Shown here: positions 51,887 through 63,413 of the stretch, piece by piece | Numbering within the stretch: the stretch's first letter is position 1 | How the letters are laid out: each line of letters begins with the position of its first letter | Assembly: GCA_051453625.1 (NCBI GenBank) | Contig: JBOZIK010000001.1 | Span: 252,110,538-252,174,537 of the forward strand | Source of the DNA: Welwitschia mirabilis | Taxonomy: Eukaryota > Gnetophyta > Gnetopsida > Welwitschiales | Direction of reading: 5' to 3' | DNA length: 64,000 bases | Made by a program: the position numbers and the translations under genes | Notes under the pieces: generated by a model | Seen by the model: the letters and a program-made list of their open reading frames with translations, nothing else | What the model was told of the DNA's origin: nothing | The model's database searches: none

Positions 51887-51964
51887 TACCATCAACACCA
51901 ACCTTTAATAAGATGTCAATTTTTGTACCATCAACACCAACCTTTAATAAGATGTCAATTTTTG
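51887..51964. repeat. 39-bp perfect tandem duplication
   Basis: Two identical adjacent copies (51887-51925 and 51926-51964) beginning taccatcaacaccaaccttt. Perfect identity in otherwise heavily mutated DNA points to a recent event or a local assembly artefact. Confidence 0.92.
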
Positions 51965-52096
51965 GATCTTTTTAAAAAGAACCTCATTATTAACATAAAA
52001 TCATGATATTTCACATAGATATTTAGATTTGTGTTAACAAATTTCAAAAGATGAAAGCCACTAAGAAAAAAATCTAAATTAACACATGGCATGATG

Positions 52097-52265
52097 GCAT
52101 TTATCATCTAAAAAGTTAGATAATACAGGTCATGAGAAAAAAACTCCAAACAAGTTTCCAAAAACTCCAAACAAGTTTAGAAGAGGGCATTTAACATGTT
52201 TCTTTCACCTGAAAAGTTAGGAATACAGGTCTAGAGAAAAACCTCCACCAAATAGGTTTGCAAGG
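52097..52265. repeat. Diverged tandem duplication of about 90 bp
   Basis: Both halves read gcattta...catc/catg, then aaaagttag, aatacaggtc, gagaaaaa(c)ctcca and aggttt or agttt. Inside the left half, ccaaaaactccaaacaagttt is itself duplicated. Confidence 0.6.
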
Positions 52266-52502
52266 GGTGAACAACATTCCAAATTGTCACAAGCAATTAT
52301 CACATGACAAAAACCTCAATCATTCAAAGAAGGCTCAGGGTTGGTCATGTATGTTCCCAGAATGTGTCCTTTTCTATGTCAAGCCCAAGTAGGTATCTTT
52401 GACAAGTCCTTGGACCCATAAGATAAGCTTTTTGGGTGGACCTGAGGTTCCCATGAGTCCTAACACCACTTCTACCATAATAAACAATAATGAAAAAATG
52501 CA

Positions 52503-53122
52503 TAATATAAACCTTTTTGTAAGTNNNNNNNNNNNNNNNNNNNNNNNNNNNNNNNNNNNNNNNNNNNNNNNNNNNNNNNNNNNNNNNNNNNNNNNNNNNN
52601 NNNNNNNNNNNNNNNNNNNNNNNNNNNNNNNNNNNNNNNNNNNNNNNNNNNNNNNNNNNNNNNNNNNNNNNNNNNNNNNNNNNNNNNNNNNNNNNNNNNN
52701 NNNNNNNNNNNNNNNNNNNNNNNNNNNNNNNNNNNNNNNNNNNNNNNNNNNNNNNNNNNNNNNNNNNNNNNNNNNNNNNNNNNNNNNNNNNNNNNNNNNN
52801 NNNNNNNNNNNNNNNNNNNNNNNNNNNNNNNNNNNNNNNNNNNNNNNNNNNNNNNNNNNNNNNNNNNNNNNNNNNNNNNNNNNNNNNNNNNNNNNNNNNN
52901 NNNNNNNNNNNNNNNNNNNNNNNNNNNNNNNNNNNNNNNNNNNNNNNNNNNNNNNNNNNNNNNNNNNNNNNNNNNNNNNNNNNNNNNNNNNNNNNNNNNN
53001 NNNNNNNNNNNNNNNNNNNNNNNNNNNNNNNNNNNNNNNNNNNNNNNNNNNNNNNNNNNNNNNNNNNNNNNNNNNNNNNNNNNNNNNNNNNNNNNNNNNN
53101 TAATATAAACCTTTTTGTAAGT
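52503..53122. repeat. 576-N gap flanked by a 22-bp identical repeat
   Basis: The 22 bases before the gap (52503-52524) are identical to the first 22 after it (53101-53122), both ending cctttttgtaagt. This is the pattern of two contig ends that truly overlap, so the gap may be false. Confidence 0.9.
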
Positions 53123-54460
53123 CCCCTAATGCATATTTATATAATATTAAACAATTTGATTGGTGGCCTTACCTCTCTAGACGAGTCACAATAAAGATTC
53201 TTCAACCATACCCCACCATTGTGGGTTTCTAAAGTTAGACAAAAAGCAAAGTCCAAAGGCCCACATCTACCAAATCCAAGGAGAAATGCCGACCTTATCG
53301 TGACTTTGTATTAAGTTACCCGTGGTTTATTGTACGAGCAGGGCGGTGGCCACATTCTTTCCTACCAAACAAATAAATTAATATTTAAAAACCAAATAAT
53401 GTTCAGAAACACAAAGGGGGCATAGCTAAGACGCACCAGAATTAAATATCATTTTCACACATTATTAGCAGCCCAACAAATTTATTAACTAAGAAAGCAA
53501 ATACCCCTCAGCATCTAACTCANNNNNNNNNCTAACAATAATTATGTTAGTATGCTTTGGTCTTATGTCTTTTTCTATGAGTCTTTAACATCCATCTAAG
53601 TTAAAAAACACTTAATTCACCTGCCTCTGTAAACCAGTTGCAACATCAAATTGGTTAGGTATGTGGATTAGTATCAAAGAAAGATAATGAATTAGTATGG
53701 GTATTAACAAGGTTTTTTAAGAGTTTGCTAGATGGGGTTAATGCATTGATGATGTCATCACAATCTTGGATTGTAAGAGCTTGTGTTTATGCTTGTCTGG
53801 GTTTTTTAATTCTCAATTAATGCTTCATGGCTTTTTGTTAACATGAAAGTTGCTATTTTGAAAGCAAAATGTTGGGAAAGGATAGTAGGTTAACTTGAAC
53901 ACAATTTGTCATATTATTTATTTGTTTAAATACAAAAGTTTGTGGATTAAAAGATTACACACTTAAATAGAGTGCAGCTAACTTCATATATGAATTAAAC
54001 ACTTTTTAAGAAAAAGTCATAAATTCTCATGTTAATGAAATAGTCACCTCTTATAAATTAAACCCTTGTAGTCAGAAAAAACGGTTTGAGTGTGTATTTT
54101 CTTAAAATTTTAAATAATTTACTTATTACTCTGCCTTTCATAAGCCATGAGTTTGGTTCGGTATATTAGTACAAAAGACATTCGCTATTACTATGAGTTA
54201 TATAACCTTTTAAGCTATTCTCAATCTTCATATCATGTAATACACACACAAAAAAAAAAAAAAAAAGAATAGAGTTGATTTTAAAATAAAAGTAAATAGA
54301 AAATTTAAAATAAAAATAATGAATTGATAAAAATAAAATCGTCTCTTAACTTTCCCAAATGCATAAGACTTATTAGTTTTAAAAAAAATAAATTTACATT
54401 TAGTAGTTGGTTTTTGGGGATTTAGAGAGGATGTTGAAACTAAAATATTTAATGATCATA
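53123..54460. other. Intergenic stretch with a 9-N gap
   Basis: The part at 53150-53350 is GC-richer but has no long frame or domain. A 9-N gap lies at 53523-53531 and a poly-A tract at about 54250-54266. No gene seen. Confidence 0.5.
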
Positions 54461-54605
54461 TCTCCCCTCATAAGTATAGCCACAATGATTTTTCAAACAA
54501 ATAATTTTAATTATGCCCAAGGTCTCATTAGGTGTTAAGCATAGCGCCTAAAGGTTCAAGCTCATGACCTTCTAAACAGAGGATTCAAGTCTAAGACGAC
54601 GAAGC
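54461..54605 (-). mobile_element. tRNA-derived SINE, copy 3
   Basis: The minus strand has a degenerate box A region at 54600-54580 and box B GGTCATGAGCTTGAACC (54569-54553). The body then ends in TTGTGGCTATACTTATGAGG, matching copy 2 at 43.2 kb closely and copy 1 at 37.6 kb more distantly. Confidence 0.6.
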
Positions 54606-56978
54606 TTATTCACTTATAAACATATGAATACTTTCTTAAGCATTACTAAGCTTGATGTAAATGGGTGGGATTAACCCCAATATGCTTCATACGACTATGC
54701 TTGAAAAGCTTCTCAAAGTTAATCTTCTTGACTCCCTCTCCTTTGTACATTTTACTTGATTTGAAGTGATTTTTCTTGGATGTTCTACTTGTTCCTTTGA
54801 ATTAAGAGGAAGTATGTTTCTCAAGAAAGTTGTTATCTATAAACTAATAAATACAATGTGATGTTTGAATCCATTAGTTGAAATTATTATGTATTAGAAA
54901 TAATCATGAAATAAATAATTAAACTATAAAATTCCAAACTAACATAACGTCACATGAAAAAAAGAAAAACAAAAAACTATATAAAATTATTTAACTAACT
55001 AAGAAGTTGTTTGTTACATAGATTAAACAAAGGCAATTGTTTCATCATTAAAGAGCAAGTGACAAAGTGTGAGGCTAAGATTCTGCTTATAATTTATTTT
55101 TAGTATATTTTTAACATGAGGAGTCGCAAGCACTGAAAAAATCATAAACTATACATATCAATGTAAAAAGCCTTAGCAAAATAACCTGACAAAAAATTTC
55201 TAGACAATTGCAAATAATAGTAGATATACAAATATTAAACTAGGAACAAAGTACATGCTATAAATAAAAGCTATTTTACAACACTATCTCTTTAATATGA
55301 TTTAAAAAAATTCTATTATTACTACCTGAAAATGCATTGTAGTAGAAAAGAATAATGAATGCAAGAATCTCAGGTACAACACAAAACATGTTTTGAAGTT
55401 TACTTTCTTAAACCACATTCAAAACATAATAATGTAAAAAGCCTTAGTAAGATAATTTGATAAAAATTTGATACACAATTTCAAATAGTAGTGGATACAT
55501 AAATATTAAACTCACAAAACTAAGTATATGCTATAAATCAAAGCTATTTTAGCAATACCTTCTCTTTGAAATAATTAATAAAATCTAATTATTTCTACAT
55601 GAAAATGCATTGTACTAGAAAATAATAATGAATACAAAATCTTATGTACAATTCAAAACATGGTTACAAGTGTACTTTGCACATGATCAGTGAAGGGAAA
55701 AGTTCACATATTTAAAGAATCATCTTGATGGTAAAAAGTATTTATAAGACCACTTATAATGATTTTTTAGGCTCGAATACTTTCATTTAAGTCATAGAAA
55801 TTCTTAGATAAAATGATTCATGCTATTAGGCATTAGGGAACTATTGAGTGCCATTGTTGATCTCCACTTGCAGAATCAAATTAGTAAGGTAAGAATGGGA
55901 TCTCTTTATTTTAGGATTAACATAGGTAGATGGTTTCAAGTCCCTTAAGAAAAGTGGACATACTGATTTTGTAACTAAAATATTATTGAAAACGAATATT
56001 ATATCTTTTATAAATGTCTTTCAAGAGATAACTTACAAAAGAAATGGAACATTAAAGCTCATAATTTAATTAATTTATTTTAAGTTTTATCTAAAACTTT
56101 TGAAAATTTATAGATGAAATATTTTAAGATTGGACCATGTACATTTCTTTTATATATTAGATCCTTGATATCTTTATCATTGCAATAAGAAGATTAAGTT
56201 TAAGGTCTAGCTTTATTAAGTTAAAATAGTCAAATTTACATTTTTTCTTTCTAAAACAATATGACCAGCAAATCTAAGTTGATAAATGTAGGTAATTAAA
56301 GGCTAATTATGATTGACTATGCTAAAGATAATGGATATCAATCAATAAAATGAGTTGACATAATTATTTATGATTAAATGAACTAAAAACAAGTCATAAT
56401 TTTATAAGATTTAATTATTAGTTTAAGAAAAATACATAACACAAAATGATGTACGAAATTTCTTTCAAAGTACACCTTAAGAAACATTATTTAGCATATA
56501 ACCAAAGGAAGAGGAAGAAGTAGTGAGAGACAATAGAAGAAATATTTTAGAATCTTTAAACTCTTATAGACATGTAAAAGTTAACTTCTTTTTAACTTAA
56601 ATGCAATACTTAACTAGATACAGATAACATGTTAAAGAAAGATGCAAAAACAACATTAGGACTATTTTAGGCTAATATATAAAGAAATTGGTAGTTATTT
56701 AAGAAAATGTCATTAGATACTTTGAAATTTCATAGAATTTTTTATAAAATAAAGCATTCAAATTTAAGAAAAGTACTTTGTATTGATTAAAAAGGGAAAT
56801 ATTGAAAATTATACTTCTATTAAAGCTATAATTAGAAACTTTATTAAAATATTTAAAAAATAAAAAAGGATACCAAATAATAAATTTTTTGGTAAAGCAT
56901 TAGGAAAATATCTTCAAGAGAAAGTCATAGACAACTAAAACTTATTTTAAAAAAGGTATATATTAAAAGGGGTTTCTA
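54606..56978. other. AT-rich stretch left of the gypsy LTR
   Basis: Apart from the 271-bp tandem duplication it holds no recognisable feature. A weak Lys-rich frame at 56780-56940 was not assignable. Confidence 0.5.
55161..55668. repeat. 271-bp tandem duplication
   Basis: Unit 1 (55161-55431) and unit 2 (55432 to about 55668) both begin atgtaaaaagccttag and share, in order, aaatattaaact, atgctataaat, agctatttta, gaaaatgcattgta(g/c)tagaaaa and caaaacatg. They are well diverged, so the duplication is old. Confidence 0.85.
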
Positions 56979-59650
56979 TGACACCCTTTTTATTCTTACC
57001 TTAATTAAGCACTTTTTTCCCCTCTTCCTTTCTTCTTTAATATTTTTATCTCATAGACGCAATGGAACCTAGAACCAAAATTTACTTACTTCTTTATTAG
57101 AATTTCTATATTCTAAGAAAGACATATTATATTAATATTATATATATTTACCTATAATTAATTTCTAAGCTATTTTGATTTTGATTTATAAATAATAGTA
57201 CTATCATAAGTTTGTGTCCTCCATTTCTTCTTAGTTTTTCATTACATAATAGATATCTTCTATATAGTTTAGGAGATGTAAACTTGTTGTCAACATACAT
57301 GGATAAATTTTAAGGATAATACCTAACCACTATAATAGAAGGTTTCAACTCCAATTAATAACATTCTAACTCAATATCCAGCCATCCTTCGGACATGAGT
57401 TAGTTCTACTTCAAGTTCTAAATTATACAAACATGATTGAACTTAACTCCATAGGCTTTCAACTCACCTTGATATGCCCCCAATACAGAAGACAGGTGGT
57501 ACGTGAGGTGGATACATGCTTATAAATGACCCTACTTCCTTAAAGCATCTCTAGATGGTACAACATGATTCATCGATGCCAAGGGCTTGAGATATTAAGT
57601 CAGAGTAAGTTCATAAATGAATAGAATAGAAGAGTGACAATTAAATCCACTTCTAAAAGGGTATTATAAAAAAAAATGCAATGCAATCCACCCTAGTGAT
57701 GAAATCTAAGTGTGGGGATGAACATTATTAGAATTATCTTGATTTAGTCCTATTCGATGAATACACCATATGAATGCATGCAAATAATTTTAACTAATAT
57801 GGACATTTAATGAATTATTTACCTAATTATAATAATTCTGATCATCATTCAATACATTCTATAAAAACAACCATAAAAAGAAAGCAAGCATGCAAGAAAT
57901 TTTTTTTTAATTATAAAAATGTAGATAAAGGAAATATTCTTTCCTTTTCTTTTCTATCTAAATAAACAAAATATTCTTTTCTTTTTATTTTAGCAATTAA
58001 AAATATTTAAATTATATCAAATAACATATTAATAATATACTTAAAGAAACTAAAACATACCTGAAGCTATGCTAATCTTAGAAACATTCTTTCATATTCA
58101 TATGATAACCTCTATTGATTGATATAAAGAAGATAAACAAAGAAAGTATAACTCAAACATAATTATTAAGATATAAAAATGTATTCAAGATTTCATATGG
58201 CTATATTATAAGTTAATAAAAATAAGTGATAAGATAGAAACTACTTATGTAACTTAAACTACTAAAGTGAAAACTCTTACAAGCATGTTCATTCAAAGTA
58301 AGCTAAATAAAAAGGGTAAATAGGTATTTATGCAAATAAATACCAATTATAGGTAATTTAAATTAAATTTACTAATAGAAACATATTTTATATACTTAAT
58401 ATCCCTATAAAATATTATGTAATAAATTTTCTATAATTTTAACATTAATTGTAACATTTTTGGACTATAAAGAGACATCACAGTTAAGAGTTAATCATTA
58501 ATTAATTATGAAGCAAAAAATAAATTATAAAAGTCTTTTAGAAGCTAGATATACAATATGATTCTTAAAATCTAACTTAAACTATCTTGGAATTATAAAA
58601 ATATTATTTCTACTATTATCATTTAAGACTAAAAATTGTCAAATTTTCTAAAATTACAGTTCTACCGCACTTCACTAAAATGAACACAACTTTTAAAATA
58701 TTTTGAATTTTTAAATGATTCAAGATGTTTTGGAAAGCGTATTTAATTTCCGACAACTTAGAATTCTCAAGTTTGTAAATACACTGATAGATGTAAATAA
58801 CTTGTTTACTATTTTCTGCATTTATTTGCTAATATATTTTAACAAATAATTTTCTACAAAATAATTACCTATTAGAAAAATTAGTGTTTTTATATTTTAA
58901 ATTAATAACGCAATCCTAGACTTACATAAAAAACTTTTACTAATTTATACCTACTACTTAATAAGATATGATAGTTTTATCCTATTCCTCTATTCTAGAA
59001 ATTTAATTTTTGCCATAACAAAAATATAATAAGGTTTTTATAACTAGTTAAACAATAACTTAGATCACTAAAATAATGGATATAATAACTATTACTTAAA
59101 GAAAGGAAAATCAATTGTAAAAAGAAAAATCATTGTAGAAGGAAAAATCAAATCAATTCAAAAAGAATCATTTCCCATGAGCCTTGGGATTTTCAATGAA
59201 AGAGCACTAGCATAAAGAGATTTTTGAGGATTAGAATTTTCTCCTAATAAGATGGTCCTAATGCATAATAGATAATAAATATAATACTAAAATAAACATA
59301 GATAGCCAAATTTCATTTTTTTTGATTTATAGTAAACCCTAATGGTCACTTGACCATAATCATCCATTAGTAATCCTCCTTACCAAGCACTAGAAACCCC
59401 TCATATCTCAATATAACATCTTGGTGGAAGCCAATAGGAGGGAATAATATTCTATAACATAATTGCATAAAATCCATAAATAATTTCTTAGTGAAATATC
59501 ACATCATTCTAGTAGAAAAAGACAACATATAGATAATATGAGTTAAGAACTAACTTGGAAAGAGTAGTAAGACCTTAACACTTAAAGATTTATGAAAATC
59601 CAAGATCAAGAGTTCCTTATCTTAAAGCTTTTAAGATCCAAGATCTAAAG

Positions 59651-59653
<3 letters not shown>

Positions 59654-59709
<56 letters not shown>
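59654..59709. repeat. GA microsatellite at a gap edge
   Basis: A pure (GA)n tract that runs directly into the 100-N gap, so its true length is unknown. At the same LTR position copies A and B show only a short agagag or aaagaaag stretch. Confidence 0.97.
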
Positions 59710-59809
59710 NNNNNNNNNNNNNNNNNNNNNNNNNNNNNNNNNNNNNNNNNNNNNNNNNNNNNNNNNNNNNNNNNNNNNNNNNNNNNNNNNNNNNNNNNNN
59801 NNNNNNNNN
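59710..59809. other. Assembly gap, 100 N
   Basis: Gap starting inside a GA microsatellite, a common cause of assembly failure. Confidence 0.98.
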
Positions 59810-60705
59810 CTAAGTAAAAAATATTTAAATACCCTAGATAAATTAATATTAAAAATAGGTATATGCAGAAAAAGACCATAAAAGGAATTAGAAACTTTAG
59901 TAGCTATGGAAGAGAGGGAAATTTATGCTTTAAAATGTTTCTATGATTACCATAAGAAGATCGACTTACCATTTTCTTCGAATCCTAACGAGGGTTACCA
60001 AAGTAGTAGATTAGACAAAGCCTTGTTGGAAGTCTTTACAGATTTTCAACAAATCAATTAAAATTAAACTATAAGTAAAAGCATTAAAAAATCCCATGCA
60101 ATAAATCACTAAGCTCAAACTAGATCACTTCTCTAATAATTATCCTTCAAATAATTTATAAACAAAAACTTATCTTGAACATTAAACTTGTTTGAACTAG
60201 TTCTCCTTCCAAATCATATCAAACCAACCCAAGCCATCTTTAAAATTGCACGAATTGCACCATAAAGCCTCAGCAGTAGTGATTGAATCTAAGAGGATAA
60301 AAACAAACTATCCTAACTGCTCATCTGACAAACAACTGAGAGACTCTAAAGAATGTCAAAAACCTCCATTAATTACTGGAAATAGAAACCTAAATTCAAT
60401 TCACTTCATCAAAAGAAGTAGTATCATGCCAAATGGAGTGAAGTTTTCTCACAATTACATTTAACAACAAAGAAAGAATCATGTTTTGTTGATATGAAGT
60501 TACAATATGCACATTTTTATTTTTCTCAAGATACTAATGGCATATCTAATAACTCTTTAATATGTTTCATCAATATAATGCATTATTTTAGTAAAACTCA
60601 TTAGCATCATGTTGATTCCCATATAATAAACGGATTATATAGAAAGTGATTTCTCTAATGCAATCAAAATACCCAATAATGAAACATACTTCAAATGTTT
60701 GGATT
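59810..60705. mobile_element. Unidentified insertion in gypsy LTR copy C
   Basis: In LTR copies A (7240-7375) and B (10870-11005) the purine tract and the ataagtgg.(t/a)gagtaataag block are only about 130 bp apart. In copy C about 900 bp of other sequence intervenes. It is GC-richer in places (aagatcgacttaccattttc, ccaacccaagccatc) and has a 72-codon plus frame at 60246-60464. No terminal repeats were identified because the left end is in the gap. Confidence 0.5.
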
Positions 60706-61498
60706 ATTATAGATAAGTGGGATGAGTAATAAGTAACATTATAGTATACAAGGAGGTCATATTTATGACTCATGCACCTAACTAAGGCAAGTAATCTTCT
60801 TACATTAATTAGCAAGTTTAATTACATGCATCATTTCCTTATGTTATCTTTTTTTAATCCTTCACAAGCCCATAAGTAAGTTTAATACATCCAAACATCA
60901 AAATAATAAATGCATAAAAAATTGGCATGTGACACAATGAGATAAACTCTTCAATTCCAATGAACAAAGCAATGAGTATACTATAAATAAAGTGACCTTA
61001 CACATCTCAAGAACATAAAAATCATGGTAGAGTAAATATACTCATTTATCATTCTTGGTTCTACATAAGAGTACATGTACTTGTTCAAATACTTATTTAT
61101 TTCAAAATACATAAAATATATCAATCACATAACACAAAGAAGAAAATATTTATTCATAATATAGTACACATATTACATTTACGAAGAACATAAATGAGTA
61201 GATAAGATGTCAAATATATTATTATGTCCTCTTAAATCTTCTAATTTATTAGTTTTATCATGTGATTTTAATTCTTCACATATTGGAATTATGTAATTTT
61301 AAATATTTGGATATATTTTCTTATAAAATGTTTTAACATAATTTTTATCACTTTCTTAGTAAATCATAAAGATTACAAACTAAGGTTAATTTTAAAATGA
61401 CATCTTATTTGATAAGAAAGGAAAATTATTCATTTGACTGAAAGCTTAACATACTTATTACTTAAGTAAATAAGGTTTACAAAATATGGAATATGACA

Positions 61499-61512
61499 TT
61501 CTTCCCCACTTA
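61499..61512 (-). other. Polypurine tract of the giant-LTR gypsy element
   Basis: The minus strand reads TAAGTGGGGAAGAA immediately followed by the LTR start TGTCATA. Together with the primer site at 63.4 kb it fixes minus orientation and the internal region as 61499-63413. Confidence 0.75.
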
Positions 61513-61749
61513 GATTGATTCACTCTTGAAAATGAAGATACATAAAAAGCTTGAGAACTCTAATTACATGTTATGAGATCAAAAAATATTTGGGTATTGA
61601 CTTTATACAATTTATTACTTTTGTATTTTGCATTAACCAATTGATATCCAAAACAATGTTATTTTTTTCTAAGTTAATAATAATTAATTGTATATGAATA
61701 TATCCCCCACTTATGGATAAAATACAACTTTGCTATCTTTGCCTTTTCT

Positions 61750-62430
61750 ATAGCCTCTACTAGACTGAGAAGAATATCAATAAAGAGATTTGCTTTAGCT
61801 TCTTCATCTAAATGTATATGTCACATACATCTTAACAATTCTACAAGTTTGCACTGATGAGATGCTATGGTCACATTATGGGCTTATCTTAGATTGTAAA
61901 ATTCTATAACCTTCTAGAGAATATAGAACTTGGTAATGTATCTCTCCTTAAAGATGTGTTCAAATTCCCTCCATGAAAGTTCTAGATCTCATAACTTGGT
62001 TATTTTTATTTTCTACCATAAATTAGCTTCTCTCTGTAACATCTAAATAGCTAAGAAAGCCTTTTTATCTTCATCACATCCTAAGGTACCTATAATTTTT
62101 TTCAACATTAGGTATTCATGCTTCTACTTTGGAAGGATCTGAATGTCTTATAAACTTTGTTGGATTTATATTAATAAACATTTGAATTAATTTCCTCATA
62201 CCCACTTTCTTAGGTTGATTAAGACCATTATTGACTTTTGGCTTTTAACCTTGATTCAATGTTCATGATAGGAACTGCACAAAGGTATTTATCAATGCTT
62301 CTAGATTAAGGTTGAATGGGGGTTTATTTTCACCATTAGATTGCTGATTCTCTTATGAATTCTTTTGATTTTGATTACATAATGTAACTAACTTGGCTTC
62401 AAGATTTAACTAACAAAGACAATGCATTTG
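61750..62430 (-). pseudogene. Ty3/gypsy gag remnant
   Basis: From about 62400 leftwards the minus-strand translation keeps a recognisable gag. It reads FIRHSDPSKVEA, then VEK with TLGCDEDKKAFLA (about 62080), LQREANLW (62040) and LSWREFEHIFKERYI (61985-61940), the block usually seen as A..ML.G.A..WW...(W)..F...F...Y. Several Trp codons are now TAG or TGA, again G to A changes. No protease, RT or integrase follows: the polypurine tract comes only about 250 bp later, so pol is deleted. Confidence 0.75.
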
Positions 62431-63396
62431 AAAGAAGGGGAAATTTTCATGAGATTATATTTGGAAATAAGATACATTTTATTAAAGGTTAAATCTAGAA
62501 ATACTTTTATAATCTTAGAAGGACATGATTACTATTATGATGTGATGAGTCTTTATTTATAACTTAAAGTACATAATCAAGTTTATCCCCTTTCTTTATT
62601 TTCAATAGATAAGGTTTACAAGTTATGACTATGGATTTTCACTATAAAGTTATGTGACCATATAATTTAGGATAAATAACTTAGTTGGATATTTAATTAC
62701 TTCCAAGGGTTTTTAATTATAAAGCATGATTTATGTGTTTATATATATTTTTTATAGAAAGTTAATCTCTTTAAGGAACCATATAAGGTCATTGTCCTAA
62801 ATTATTAACATAATTGGAATTCTTCTAAGTGATTATCATATGTAACTATAAGGTAATAAAGTATTTAATGACTTAAGTTCATCATCCTTTTCGGTTTGTT
62901 TAGGGATTTATAATTATCATAAATATGATTAGTATAATGATCATCTAGGGGTTTGGATTATATTTAACCTTATAGATACTTTGAAAATGTCACAAATATA
63001 ATTTACTTCTAAGATTATTAAGATGCTAATATTTTGATTAGTGTGATCTTAATAATTATTGGAATTAACATAAATGTAATTTGGTTTATATTTAGATAGT
63101 AGGAAAATTATAGATATAATGGAATTCATGAGCATTAGAAGATATGATTAGATTCATGTTTATCTAGGAGTTAAAGTTATCTTGGAATCTAGTATTATTA
63201 AGGATATCATTAATTTTACTCATGGTTTAAGATTATTAAGGATATAAACAACTTTATAGCTATTAATAATTAAGGTTGTTATGGTTACCACTAAATTTAT
63301 AATTATTAAGAAGAAAATTTGTTAAAACTATAATTGGATTTATATTATTATAAATTTACAACTACTTAATGTAAACATTATTTAAGTTAACCTTGA

Positions 63397-63408
63397 GCTC
63401 TGATACCA
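63397..63408 (-). other. Primer-binding site, initiator tRNA-Met type
   Basis: The minus strand reads TGGTATCAGAGC, a perfect 12-base match to the usual plant iMet primer site, five bases after the LTR end (LTR ...GGATTTCA, then CAAAT). It is the best preserved signal of the element. Confidence 0.88.
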
Positions 63409-63413
63409 ATTTG

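Larger units (their letters stand above)
50543..52396. other. AT-rich stretch with short tandem repeats
   Basis: No gene recognised. A possible SINE head lies at 51713-51775 (box A-like caaggatgctcatgtagatg, box B-like gttccaagtttgattcc). Tandem repeats are listed separately. Confidence 0.5.
56979..61498 (-). mobile_element. Ty3/gypsy 3' LTR, copy C (very long)
   Basis: On the plus strand it runs from TGACACCC (56979) to GGAATATGACA (61498), so on the minus strand it starts TGTCATA right after a polypurine tract and ends ...GGTGTCA. The span is 4520 bp including a 100-N gap and an extra block at about 59810-60705 that copies A and B lack, so the ancestral LTR was near 3.5 kb. Homology to copies A (4775-7525), B (10441-11814) and D (63414-64000) supports both ends. 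No coding capacity. Confidence 0.8.
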
